From [Collinsella] massiliensis (GTDB lineage: Bacteria > Actinomycetota > Coriobacteriia > Coriobacteriales > Coriobacteriaceae): DNA of 35,698 nucleotides. The number at the start of each line of letters is the position of its first letter. Position 1 is the stretch's first letter. The notes under the pieces were generated by a model that worked only from the letters and a program-made list of their open reading frames with translations, made no database searches and was not told the origin of the DNA. Below are positions 26,083 to 35,698 of the stretch, piece by piece. The stretch covers positions 1 through 35,698 of the forward strand of contig CAPI01000062.1 in the NCBI GenBank assembly GCA_000333815.1. Direction: 5' to 3'. The position numbers and the translations under genes are program-made.

Positions 26083-26130
26083 GGCCAGCTATCGGATGCG
26101 CGGGATGCGTGCCCGGTAGCTGGCCTTTTT
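26083..26130 (+). terminator. Intrinsic terminator of the liv operon
   Basis: GGCCAGCTATCGG (26083-26095) pairs with CCGGTAGCTGGCC (26113-26125) over 13 positions with one T-G wobble, followed directly by TTTTT (26126-26130). Confidence 0.93.
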
Positions 26131-26623
26131 GTGCCGTGCGGGTGAGCCTGTGGCCAGGCGCGGGCAGCGTGCCGCGGTGGGGCGTGGCGGGATGTGGCGC
26201 GACGGGGCGAGATGGCACGGGGTGGCACAGCGCGGGACGCATCCAATAGCAGGCATTTCTCACGGCGCGCCGACTGGTTCCTACCACTTTGCGGCCTTAG
26301 GAGCCAAATCTGAGCAAGTTTTTCGCGAAAACATGCACGAAATTGGCTCCCAAGCGTGCCAGGAGGGAACGCTTCGCTCGCGCGGGCATCCCGCAGCTGC
26401 GCTTCCGCAGGCAAGCCGCCGGGCACCCTGCCTCTGTTGTTTTTGCGCGGCACGGGCGTGGCGGCGCGCGGGCGCGATGATGCCCCCTATACTGGCCTCG
26501 GCGAATCTGCTCCATCGCGGCTCTATCGCGCCCGGTATCCCCGGCGCGCCCGCGAATCGCTCACAGCTCAGTTCGAACGACAGACGCCGCTTCATGGCGA
26601 AGCGCGCGAAGACAAGGATATCC
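26131..26623. other. 490-bp non-coding stretch upstream of the DEAD-box helicase gene
   Basis: No supported gene. The first 120 bp are G-rich and repetitive in feel (many GGGGCG/GGTGGC words). At 26300-26350 there is an inverted repeat, GGAGCCAA / TTGGCTCC, enclosing the smaller palindrome GTTTTTCGCGAAAAC. A TATACT -10-like hexamer is at 26488-26493 without a good -35. A long leader is common for DEAD-box helicase genes, but I see no defined cold-box motif. Confidence 0.4.
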
Positions 26624-28288
<1,665 letters not shown>

Positions 28289-28337
28289 GCCATACCCCCC
28301 ATCACACGCTGAACCAACAATAGCTTGCATGAAAACC

Positions 28338-28366
28338 TTGCCTCTGCGGGGGTTCGGGCATATACT
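28338..28366 (+). promoter_or_regulatory. Candidate promoter of the relB/dinJ-like gene
   Basis: TTGCCT (28338-28343), a 17-bp spacer and TATACT (28361-28366). The start would be near 28373, giving a leader of about 157 nt. Confidence 0.55.
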
Positions 28367-28375
28367 ACGTATCGG

Positions 28376-28404
28376 GGTATAACTTAAGCATACTAAGTAA
28401 TACC
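28376..28404 (+). promoter_or_regulatory. Palindromic operator downstream of the relB/dinJ-like promoter
   Basis: GGTATAACTTA-N7-TAAGTAATACC, 11-bp arms with one mismatch, placed right at the predicted start site. Ribbon-helix-helix antitoxins usually repress their own promoter at such palindromes. Confidence 0.55.
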
Positions 28405-28424
28405 AACACGCAGAAACGTACTCG

Positions 28425-28494
28425 CCTGGGTATGCGGCATGCGCCGGAGTTCGGTCATTGGTAGTGCAACGTCGGCACATGCCCCATGCCCAGG
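28425..28494 (+). other. Long stem-loop in the relB/dinJ-like leader
   Basis: CCTGGGTATGCGGCATG (28425-28441) and CATGCCCCATGCCCAGG (28478-28494) pair at 15 of 17 positions across a 36-base loop, 35 nt before the start codon. It could shape translation or mRNA stability of the antitoxin gene, or be a repeat element. Confidence 0.5.
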
Positions 28495-28529
28495 TAATCG
28501 CAGCACCCACGTTCCACCAAGGATCGACC

Positions 28530-28784
28530 ATGGCAGAGCACATGACCCCGGTCGTCGCGAAGGTCCTGCCCGAGGAGAAGGCGGCCTTCGCGGCGGCGAC
28601 CCAGCGCGTGGGCACCACGCCCTCGAATGCCATCCGCATGTTCATCGCGGCGTTCAATCGGTGCGGCACCTTCCCGTTCGACATCTCGCCCACAGGCGCC
28701 TTCGGCCCGGGCGAGCAGGCGCCGCGCATGCGGGATTCGGATGATTCCGCCCTCGCGGCCGGTTGCGCCGCGCATATGCCCTAG
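28530..28784 (+). CDS. RelB/DinJ-family antitoxin, no toxin alongside
   Basis: 84 residues; ATG at 28530 follows AAGGA. The N-terminal half is a ribbon-helix-helix domain in the RelB/DinJ pattern: a beta strand VVAKVLPEEKAAF, then TTPSNAIRMFIAAFNRCGTF and the DinJ-like PFDISP (about 49-54). Such proteins neutralise a RelE/YafQ RNase toxin and repress their own promoter. The next gene (28824) is a membrane protein and no toxin-sized frame lies on either side, so it is an orphan here. The C-terminal third (GPGEQAPRMRDSDD) is not typical of the toxin-binding helix. It may act on a distant toxin or simply as a regulator. Confidence 0.75.
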   Translation: MAEHMTPVVAKVLPEEKAAFAAATQRVGTTPSNAIRMFIAAFNRCGTFPFDISPTGAFGPGEQAPRMRDSDDSALAAGCAAHMP

Positions 28785-28823
28785 AATGGTGTGCCGTCAG
28801 GCTAGCGGGTGAGGAGGCCGAGG

Positions 28824-29492
28824 GTGCAGCGCGCCAGGCAGATGTCCGATTCGATCGAGCTCGGGATCGTCCTCGCGCTCGCGGGCGGCTTCATGGACGC
28901 CTATTCCTACATCGGGCGCGACGGCGTGTTCGCCAACGCGCAGACGGGAAACATCCTGCTCACGGGCGTGCATCTCTCCGAGGGCGACTTCGCGCTCGCC
29001 GTGCGCTACCTCGTGCCGGTGCTCTGCTTCGCCGCGGGCATCGTCATCTCGGACCTCGTGCACGAGCGCGTCTCGAGCCGCTTCCATTGGCGCCAGGTCA
29101 CGGTGCTCGCCGAGGTGCTCATCTTCTGCGTCGTGAGCTTCATGGGCGCCGAGCTCAACCTCCAGGCGAACTGCCTCATCTCGTTCGCCTGCGGTATGCA
29201 GGTCGAATCGTTCCGCAAGATCCATGGCCACGGCATGGCCACGACCATGTGCATCGGCAACCTGCGCAGCGCGCTCCAGAGCGTCGACGATTTCGTGATC
29301 ACGCATGAGCGCGGCTTTTTGGAGAACAGCCTGCTGTATTTCGGCGCGATCCTCTGCTTCGTGCTCGGCGCGGTGCTCGGCAACTGGTGTCTCGATATGC
29401 TGGGGCTCCGGGCGACGCTCGTGTGCGCCGGCCTGCTCATGATCGCGTTCGCGCTCATGCTCATCGACCGCGAGAAGGCGGCGCGCTCCTAG
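28824..29492 (+). CDS. YoaK/DUF1275-family membrane protein
   Basis: 222 residues with about six membrane segments. The start is GTG at 28824 because GAGGAGG lies six bases before it; ATG 28842 is the alternative. The DUF1275 hallmarks are AGGFMDAYSYIGRDGVFANA with QTGNIL just after (about 20-45) and the central GMQVESFRKIHGHGMATTMC with IGNLRSA (about 126-152). The function of the family is not established; a transport role has been guessed from the membrane topology. It follows the antitoxin gene by 39 bp, so the two could be cotranscribed, but nothing else links them. Confidence 0.85.
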   Translation: MQRARQMSDSIELGIVLALAGGFMDAYSYIGRDGVFANAQTGNILLTGVHLSEGDFALAVRYLVPVLCFAAGIVISDLVHERVSSRFHWRQVTVLAEVLIFCVVSFMGAELNLQANCLISFACGMQVESFRKIHGHGMATTMCIGNLRSALQSVDDFVITHERGFLENSLLYFGAILCFVLGAVLGNWCLDMLGLRATLVCAGLLMIAFALMLIDREKAARS

Positions 29493-29556
29493 CGCGAGAT
29501 TGTGCCGAAGTGCTCCGCCTGGGCGTGCTACGCTACTGCGCGGGTATCATGTTGCG

Positions 29557-31626
29557 ATGATTGGTTCGGGGGTAGCCGTGGAACAGGGCGGACGTCACTT
29601 CAAGCAGCGCGTGTCTACATTCAAGGGGGGGGGTTCCGCTCTAAGGCATAGCGCCGTCGTAGTTGCCGCGCTCTGGTTCGTTCTCCTCGTCGTGCCCGTC
29701 ACTCGGGCGTTCTCCATCCGGCTCGCGGGGTTCGTGGGCTTCTGGGGAGTCGTCGCGGCGCTGCTCATTCCCACGAGCACCTGGCGCGCCGCTCTGCGCA
29801 TGCCCCGTGCCGCGCTCGCGGGCATCGTCGCCGTTACCGTGCTCTTCGCGGCCTTCACTTGGTTCTACCTCGCGCGATACAGCTTCGCGCCCACCTGGGA
29901 CGAGCAGACGTACTGGTACTACACGCTGGACTTCAACGACGTACTCCGCCGCTCGGTCATCGAGGCGTTCCACGAGCTCGTCGTCTCCATCTTCTACATG
30001 AACTACAACTACCTCATGAGCTGGGTGCTCTCGCTGCCGGTAGCCATTGCGCAGGGCTGGTCACCGAGCATGTTCGCGCTCGTCCTGCTCTTCCTCGTGC
30101 CCGCGGCACTCATGGTCACCGCTTTCGTGGGACGGCTCGCCGGCCTGCTTTCCGAGGGGGAGGGTGCGGCCGATGGGAATGCCGCCCGCGCCGACGATCG
30201 CGCGACGGGCGTGGCTGCGCGCTCGGCGCTCATCGTCGCGCTCTTCACTCTCGTGCTGTGCGCGCCCGTCGTGCTGCACCCGGCGTTCGACGGCCTTATG
30301 GACGCCCCGGCATACGTGCTCTTCCTTGCCGTGACCATCGCCCTCGTCGACCGCGGCTTCACGGCGTCGCCTGCACGCGCGCTCGCTGTGGGCATCGGCG
30401 TGTGCGGAACCTTCCTTTTGCGCCGGTACTTCTTCTACGGCGTCATGGGGCTCGCCGTGGGCGCGGTCGTCCTGTGGGTGTGGCGGCTCGTCCAGGTCAA
30501 GGCGGGGGAGCGGGGCGCGCTCTTCAAGCGGCTGCTTCGGGGCCTGGGAATCATCGTCGCGGTCTTCCTCGCGGTGGCGGTGGTGTTCTACAAGTTCATC
30601 TACATGTCGCTCTTTGGCGGTCAGACGACGGCCTACCAAGCGTACTTCCGCTTCGACTCCCTTGCAGACCGCCTGAGTGAGATGGCATCGTCGCTGGGGA
30701 TCGCCGTGATCGTGCTCGCGCTCGTCGCGATGGTCGCGCTCCTGGTGCGGGGCAAGCGGCATCGGGGCGACGCGCGGGCGGACGCCAGCGGCTCGCAGGG
30801 TGTGGGCGAGGCGCTGCCCGTCTGGGTCTCTTGCCTGCTTATGGCGGTCGTGACGCTCGGCATGTTCTGGCGCACGCAGGATCTGGGCATGCAGCACTGG
30901 TACCTGTTCATCGGCCAGGCGTTCGTGGTCCTGTTCGCGCCCCTCTTCGCTTGCCTGCGCCTTGTATGCGCGCGCGGCAGCCGCCCTGCTGTCGCCTTCG
31001 GCGCCTCCACTGCGCTCGTTGTCATCGCGGTGGCCGGTCTCGCCCAGAGCTTCACGCTCATCCCGTTCGTGCCCGGCATCTCGGCTGTGCTGCCCATGCG
31101 TTTGCAGGAGCCGCGCATCGAGGCCGACCTCGACGAGCGCCGTGCGCTCATCTCGTACCTCACCGACATCACGGGCGGCGTCGATACGGTGTACTTCACC
31201 TGCGCGAGCTGGGAGATCAACTCGACGCTGCCCATCGGGGTCGTGCTGCCCGCATCCACGGAGTACCCCATCGAGACCGCGGACGCCGACGTCGATCTGC
31301 GCGACGGCTTCAACACCGCGTTCTTCGACGCCTCTTACGTCGTGGCGACCAACCCTGTGCAGACACACCTCGTGGACGGCACCGAGCGCATCGTCGAGAC
31401 GCTGAACCGCCTCGTTCAGGATCCAGACGGGGTGATCGGCGCGCACTACGAGCTCCTGCGGACGTTTGCGTTCGCGGATGGGCTCGAGGTCTACGTCTAT
31501 GAGCGGGTGGAGCCGTTCTCGGCGGATGATGTGGCTTATGTGCAGGGCATCTTCGACGAAATCTACCCGGAGCACCCGGAGCTGTTCCATGACCGCTTCG
31601 AGGAGTACCTCGAGGAGCTCGGGTAA
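29557..31626 (+). CDS. Large polytopic membrane protein, possible GT-C-type glycosyltransferase
   Basis: About 689 residues. The start is uncertain: ATG 29557 lies about 7 bp after a TATCAT hexamer (29545-29550), which would make the mRNA leaderless; GTG 29578 has a GGGGG stretch five bases upstream. Roughly ten to twelve membrane segments fill residues 30-500, and a soluble C-terminal domain of about 190 residues follows. After the second segment is the acidic motif APTWDEQTYWYY, the place where GT-C enzymes carry their catalytic Asp/Glu. That is suggestive, not proof; lipid-linked sugar transfer to a surface polymer would be the role. The N-terminal coding region contains a G9 run (29625-29633). 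No sugar-related neighbours. Convergent with mnmA. Confidence 0.6.
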   Translation: MIGSGVAVEQGGRHFKQRVSTFKGGGSALRHSAVVVAALWFVLLVVPVTRAFSIRLAGFVGFWGVVAALLIPTSTWRAALRMPRAALAGIVAVTVLFAAFTWFYLARYSFAPTWDEQTYWYYTLDFNDVLRRSVIEAFHELVVSIFYMNYNYLMSWVLSLPVAIAQGWSPSMFALVLLFLVPAALMVTAFVGRLAGLLSEGEGAADGNAARADDRATGVAARSALIVALFTLVLCAPVVLHPAFDGLMDAPAYVLFLAVTIALVDRGFTASPARALAVGIGVCGTFLLRRYFFYGVMGLAVGAVVLWVWRLVQVKAGERGALFKRLLRGLGIIVAVFLAVAVVFYKFIYMSLFGGQTTAYQAYFRFDSLADRLSEMASSLGIAVIVLALVAMVALLVRGKRHRGDARADASGSQGVGEALPVWVSCLLMAVVTLGMFWRTQDLGMQHWYLFIGQAFVVLFAPLFACLRLVCARGSRPAVAFGASTALVVIAVAGLAQSFTLIPFVPGISAVLPMRLQEPRIEADLDERRALISYLTDITGGVDTVYFTCASWEINSTLPIGVVLPASTEYPIETADADVDLRDGFNTAFFDASYVVATNPVQTHLVDGTERIVETLNRLVQDPDGVIGAHYELLRTFAFADGLEVYVYERVEPFSADDVAYVQGIFDEIYPEHPELFHDRFEEYLEELG
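29625..29633 (+). repeat. G9 homopolymer inside the N-terminal coding region
   Basis: Nine consecutive G bases encode the end of a Lys codon and Gly-Gly-Gly about 24 codons after the proposed start. Length change by one base would shift the frame of the whole membrane protein. Confidence 0.95.
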
Positions 31627-31682
31627 GGGCGGGATCCCGGCCGCGTGTGCGAGCGGTACACGCCTACGGTCGCCGCGGTATC

Positions 31683-32873
31683 TCAGACGGCGCGGACGAT
31701 CCTGCCGCCACCGAGGACGGTATCGCCGTCGTAGGCCACGACGGCCTGGCCGGGGGCGATGGCGCGCTGCGCGTCGGCGAAATCGATGCGGAGGGCCTCG
31801 CCCGTGCAGCCCGCGCGCTCGGCGTCGCCCGCCCGCTTGAGGCAGGCCGCCTGGCCCTGTTGATGGTAGCGGATGCGCGCGGACACCGGCAGGCCCGCGT
31901 CGCCCGCGCGGTCGAGCGCGGCCTCCAGCTCCGTCGCGGGCACGCTCCACGTCCACGCGTCCGCGATGAGCGCGCCGGCCATGAGGTCGGCCTCCTCGCT
32001 GAGCGTCACGGTGTTCGCCCGCGCGTCGATGCGCGTGACGTAGAGCGGGTGCGCGGCGGCCACGCCGAGCCCCTTGCGCTGGCCGACGGTGTAGCGGATG
32101 GCGCCGCGATGCCGTCCGAGCAGCGTCCCCGCGGTGTCCAGGACATCGCCTTCGGGGAGCGCCTGCCCGCGCCGGCGCTCGATGAACGAGGCGAAATCAT
32201 TGTCCGCCACGAAGCAGATGCCCTGGCTGTCGCGCTTCGCGGCGGTCTCGAAGCCCTGCTCGCGCGCGATGCGCCGCACGTCGCCCTCCTTGGTGAGGTC
32301 GCCTAAGGGGAAGAGCACGTGGGCGAGGACGTCCTGCGTGAGGCCGTAGAGGAAATAGGATTGGTCCTTCGAGACGTCCTGCGCGCGGCGCAGCTCAAAG
32401 ACGGGCGCACCCCCGGCGTCCCCCGCACGGCGTGCCACGCGCGCGTAGTGGCCGGTTGCGAGGTAGTCGCAGCCGAGCTCCCGGGCATGCTCCAGGAGCG
32501 CCCCGAACTTGATGCGGCGGTTGCAGATGGCGCACGGGTTGGGGGTGAGCCCCGCCTCGTAGGCGCGGACGAAGGGCTCGATGACGTCGCGCTCGAAGCG
32601 CGCTCGGCAGTCGATGACGGTGAACGGTATGCCCAGGCGCTCGGCCACGGCGCGCGCGTCCTCGATGTCGGCGCGGTTGCCGCATGCGCGGGCGGTGCCA
32701 GCGCTGCCGGAAAGCTCTGCCCCCGCCGCGCCGGCACCCGCGTCCTCGCCGTCGTACAGCCGCATGGTCGCCCCCAGGCACGTATAGCCCTGCTGCTTGA
32801 GCAGCCATGCCGCGACGCTCGAATCGACGCCGCCGCTCATCGCGACGAGCACGCGCCTGCCTTCATGAGCCAT
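31683..32873 (-). CDS. mnmA: tRNA-specific 2-thiouridylase
   Basis: Inserts sulfur at C2 of the wobble uridine in tRNAs for Lys, Glu and Gln, using ATP and a sulfur carrier. 396 residues. The PP-loop SGGVDSSV is at 13-20. The two catalytic cysteines are Cys117 in NPCAICNRRIKFG (112-124; Cys114 is also present) and Cys220 in SQGICFVAD. The C-terminal beta-barrel part reads HRGAIRYTVGQRKGLG. An Ala/Gly-rich insert (about 42-66) follows the first strand region and is longer than usual. The start at 32873 lies 14 bp after the cysK stop, so cysK-mnmA is an operon with the cysteine-forming gene first. Confidence 0.94.
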   Translation of the reverse strand: MAHEGRRVLVAMSGGVDSSVAAWLLKQQGYTCLGATMRLYDGEDAGAGAAGAELSGSAGTARACGNRADIEDARAVAERLGIPFTVIDCRARFERDVIEPFVRAYEAGLTPNPCAICNRRIKFGALLEHARELGCDYLATGHYARVARRAGDAGGAPVFELRRAQDVSKDQSYFLYGLTQDVLAHVLFPLGDLTKEGDVRRIAREQGFETAAKRDSQGICFVADNDFASFIERRRGQALPEGDVLDTAGTLLGRHRGAIRYTVGQRKGLGVAAAHPLYVTRIDARANTVTLSEEADLMAGALIADAWTWSVPATELEAALDRAGDAGLPVSARIRYHQQGQAACLKRAGDAERAGCTGEALRIDFADAQRAIAPGQAVVAYDGDTVLGGGRIVRAV

Positions 32874-32887
32874 GGCGTCCCGTTTCC

Positions 32888-33829
<942 letters not shown>

Positions 33830-33978
33830 GGTGCCTCCTTCGATGCGGGATTTCTGCGGCGAGCCCGCGTGGCGCGCCGCTCCTCTGCCCCTTGTACCCA
33901 CACCGCCGCCCGCGTTTCCGGGTCGGTTGTGGGCATCTGGTGACGCTCCAGCGCGATAAAGCGCCGTGCCCGCTGTGC

Positions 33979-33984
33979 TACACT
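33979..33984 (+). promoter_or_regulatory. Candidate -10 of the yerC-type gene
   Basis: TACACT preceded by TGTGC, 27 bp before the ATG. The -35 region is not recognisable. Confidence 0.4.
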
Positions 33985-34010
33985 CGATGCGACGGAAGAG
34001 GAGGTCGCCC

Positions 34011-34310
34011 ATGAATATCGAGTCGCTGTTCGCGCGCGGGGACGTGCAGCAGCTGGTCCATGCGTTTTCCCTGGTGGAAGGCGAGGAAGAGATCAAGGAT
34101 TTCCTCACGGACCTGTGCACGCCGCGCGAGGTGTGCGACCTGGCGCAGCGCCTCGAGGTGGCGCGCGGCCTCGACGAAGGCGATTCCTATCTCGAGGTGC
34201 AGGCGAAGACCGGCGCCTCGTCGACCACGGTGAGCCGCGTGTCGAAGGCGCTCAACGGCGAATACGGGGGCTACCGCCGGGTCATCGTCCGGTTAGAGGA
34301 TGCGGAGTGA
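34011..34310 (+). CDS. YerC/YecD-family TrpR-like DNA-binding protein
   Basis: A 99-residue, all-helical protein of the TrpR superfamily. GAGGAGG lies seven bases before ATG 34011. The family pattern is clear: [20 protein letters not shown] (30-49) followed by the helix-turn-helix [20 protein letters not shown] (59-78) and the closing [12 protein letters not shown]. Unlike TrpR itself, YerC/YecD proteins have no established ligand or target. The gene is probably cotranscribed with the acetyltransferase gene 5 bp downstream and is divergent from cysK. Confidence 0.9.
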   Translation: MNIESLFARGDVQQLVHAFSLVEGEEEIKDFLTDLCTPREVCDLAQRLEVARGLDEGDSYLEVQAKTGASSTTVSRVSKALNGEYGGYRRVIVRLEDAE

Positions 34311-34315
34311 GGCGG

Positions 34316-34825
34316 ATGGCAGAGGCTCGGTTCGAACAGGTGACGGAAGAGGGCACCGAGGAGCTCGCCGAGCTGGCGAGCGCGATCTGGCATGAGTACT
34401 GGCCGGCGCTCATCGGCGCGGCGCAGACGGACTACATGGTGGGGCAGTTCCAATCGCTGCCCGCCATCGAGCGCGACATGCGCGAGCACGCCTACGAGTA
34501 CTGGTTCATCCACGCGGGGGACGACGACCGCGTGGTGGGCTACACGGGCGGCCACGTCGAGCCGGAGACGAACCGCTTCTTCATCTCGAAGATCTACCTG
34601 CGCGCCGACGAGCGCGGCAAGCACTTCGCGAGCGCGGTCATCCGCTTCTATGAGGAGCTATGCCGCGACCGCGGGCTCCAGGCGATGTACCTCACCGTGA
34701 ACAAGGGCAACGAGCTGGGCATCCGCGCATACGAGGGCAACGGGTTCACGACGATCGACGCCGTCGAGACCGATATCGGCTCCGGGTTCATCATGGACGA
34801 CTACATCATGGAGAAGCGGGTCTAA
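34316..34825 (+). CDS. GNAT-family N-acetyltransferase
   Basis: 169 residues. ATG 34316 starts 5 bp after the yerC-type stop, with the ribosome site GGAGTGAGG overlapping that stop. The GNAT core is visible: strand GYTGGHVEPETNRFFISKIY (about 78-97), the acetyl-CoA loop with RADERGKHFASAVIRF (about 99-114), and the late NKGNELGIRAYEGNGFTTID (about 129-148). The VxxxxxxxxGKH loop is a variant of the usual Q/RxxGxG/A. The acceptor (protein, amine or antibiotic) cannot be told. Confidence 0.87.
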   Translation: MAEARFEQVTEEGTEELAELASAIWHEYWPALIGAAQTDYMVGQFQSLPAIERDMREHAYEYWFIHAGDDDRVVGYTGGHVEPETNRFFISKIYLRADERGKHFASAVIRFYEELCRDRGLQAMYLTVNKGNELGIRAYEGNGFTTIDAVETDIGSGFIMDDYIMEKRV

Positions 34826-34830
34826 GGCCC

Positions 34831-34894
34831 GAGGTGCCACGTGGGGCGGAGCGACCGCCCGCCGCGCGCTCGGAGTGCGCAGGGCGGGCACCTC
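34831..34894 (+). terminator. Stem-loop between the acetyltransferase gene and the last gene
   Basis: GAGGTGCC (34831-34838) pairs with GGCACCTC (34887-34894), and the enclosed 48 bases contain further GGGGCGG/CCGCCC pairing. A short CGTTTTG follows about 8 bases later, so partial termination is possible. Confidence 0.5.
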
Positions 34895-34968
34895 TCCGTC
34901 CCGTTTTGTCCGGACGCGCGGGTACCATGCATGCAACGCGATTCCTCGAGCACATGGGGTGGAGTGAC

Positions 34969-35698
34969 ATGGCGATACGCATCGCGGTGGGTGCCCTCGG
35001 CACCGGGTTGACACGGGAAGAGACGACATGGCTTCAGCGCGCGCTCGCCGGGACGGGGCGGGCGACGCTCATCGTGCCGAGCTTCGCGGTGCGCGACGCG
35101 TGCCGCCGCGAGCTCGCGCGGGCGGGGATGGGCGTCGGGGTCGATGTCCTCACGCTCGGCGCGTGGGTCGCATCGCTCTGGGAGCTTTTGGGCGATGGGC
35201 GGCGCCTCGTGGGCGGCCTCGAGCGCAAGCTCCTCATGGCTCAGGTGCTCGCGGGCGCACCGGAGGCGGGGGAGGGGGACGCGCCGCGCGCGCTCACGCC
35301 GGGCATCGTCGCCCTGCACGCCCGGGCGGCCGCCGAGAGCCTGCCCTATATCGAGCGCGCCGGGGAGGCTGCCGCGGCGCGCGAGGGCGACGCTGTCGCG
35401 CCCGTGCTCTCCGCCGCGGAGCGCGCGCTCGTCCAGGCGCTCGCGCGCTATGGCGAGGAGCTCGACGCGCGCGGCCTCACCGAGCCGTCGGTCGCCGCGC
35501 GGCTGATCGCGGATCAGGTGCGCGCCCTCGCGCCGGCGTGCGCGCGCGCCGTGGCGGTCCACGGCGTCCCGGAGCTTCCCGAGTACGCGCTCGAGCTGCT
35601 CGAGGCCTGCGCCGGTGCGGGCGAGGTGCTCCTCTGCGTCGATGCGGGCATGGCCGGCATGGCGGCGCAGCTTGGACGGCGCCTCGGTGCGGCCGTGG
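34969..35698 (+). CDS. AddB/RexB-like recombination nuclease subunit, N-terminal part (cut by window end)
   Basis: An open frame from ATG 34969 (GGAG six bases upstream) runs to the window edge: 243 residues without a stop. The start MAIRIAVGALGTGLTREE, then TLIVPSFAVRDACRREL and GVDVLTLGAWVASLWELLGD, resembles the N-terminal domain of AddB-type helicase/nuclease subunits. In actinobacterial members this region has lost a clear Walker A, and none is seen here. The expected partner (AddA/RexA) and the C-terminal nuclease with its Fe-S cysteines would lie beyond the edge. The call rests on a short region and is provisional. High-GC, Ala-rich composition like the neighbours. Confidence 0.55.
   Translation, partial: MAIRIAVGALGTGLTREETTWLQRALAGTGRATLIVPSFAVRDACRRELARAGMGVGVDVLTLGAWVASLWELLGDGRRLVGGLERKLLMAQVLAGAPEAGEGDAPRALTPGIVALHARAAAESLPYIERAGEAAAAREGDAVAPVLSAAERALVQALARYGEELDARGLTEPSVAARLIADQVRALAPACARAVAVHGVPELPEYALELLEACAGAGEVLLCVDAGMAGMAAQLGRRLGAAV

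Noticed and set aside
28530-29492. A toxin-antitoxin pair formed by the antitoxin and the next gene
   Set aside because: The next gene encodes a six-segment DUF1275 membrane protein of over 200 residues, not a RelE/YafQ-type RNase.

Overview
The window is 35.7 kb of high-GC, gene-dense DNA with an actinobacterial gene repertoire. The content fits an anaerobic, fermentative gut member of the Coriobacteriia (Collinsella-like): a group B-type [FeFe]-hydrogenase, an arginine deiminase cluster, a fructose PTS operon, a one-chain PurL and strong Shine-Dalgarno sites. The lineage is inferred from gene content and style; no rRNA or other marker gene is present.

Layout. 11-1982 (minus): a cyclase/formamidase-family hydrolase followed by azlC and azlD. 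2136-6138 (plus): the fructose operon fruR-fruK-fruA, preceded by an array of TGA-led 10-bp repeats that is probably the FruR operator. 6139-6512: intergenic DNA rich in REP-like repeats. 6513-8111 (plus): monomeric [FeFe]-hydrogenase, convergent with an HD-domain hydrolase gene (8124-8984) whose promoter overlaps two matching palindromes. 9105-9470: two large inverted-repeat structures. 9471-13316 (minus): purL. 13317-17819 (plus): a good sigma70 promoter with nested palindromes drives arcD-arcA-arcB-like; the last gene is an unusual transcarbamylase and no carbamate kinase gene is present. 17992-19086 (minus): ArsR/DUF5937-like regulator. 19274-20605 (minus): homoserine dehydrogenase. 21006-26036 (plus): complete branched-chain amino acid ABC transporter livKHMGF, with a perfect 35-bp inverted repeat between the binding protein and the first permease, ending at a classic intrinsic terminator. 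26624-28288: DEAD-box RNA helicase. 28530-28784: RelB/DinJ-type antitoxin without an adjacent toxin. 28824-29492: YoaK-family membrane protein. 29557-31626: large polytopic membrane protein with a G9 tract near its start. 31683-33829 (minus): cysK-mnmA. 34011-34825 (plus): YerC/YecD-type regulator and a GNAT acetyltransferase. 34969-end: the start of an AddB/RexB-like recombination protein cut by the window edge.

Functionally the region joins energy and carbon entry (fructose PTS, arginine catabolism, H2 evolution) with amino-acid traffic (LivKHMGF uptake, AzlCD export, homoserine pathway, cysteine synthesis). I found no prophage, transposase, CRISPR array, tRNA or rRNA, and no convincing new multi-gene defence or biosynthetic system. 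The least explained signals are non-coding: several palindromic repeat families, a helically phased operator array, a duplicated operator, and a structured leader before an orphan antitoxin. The atypical transcarbamylase is the most unusual protein.
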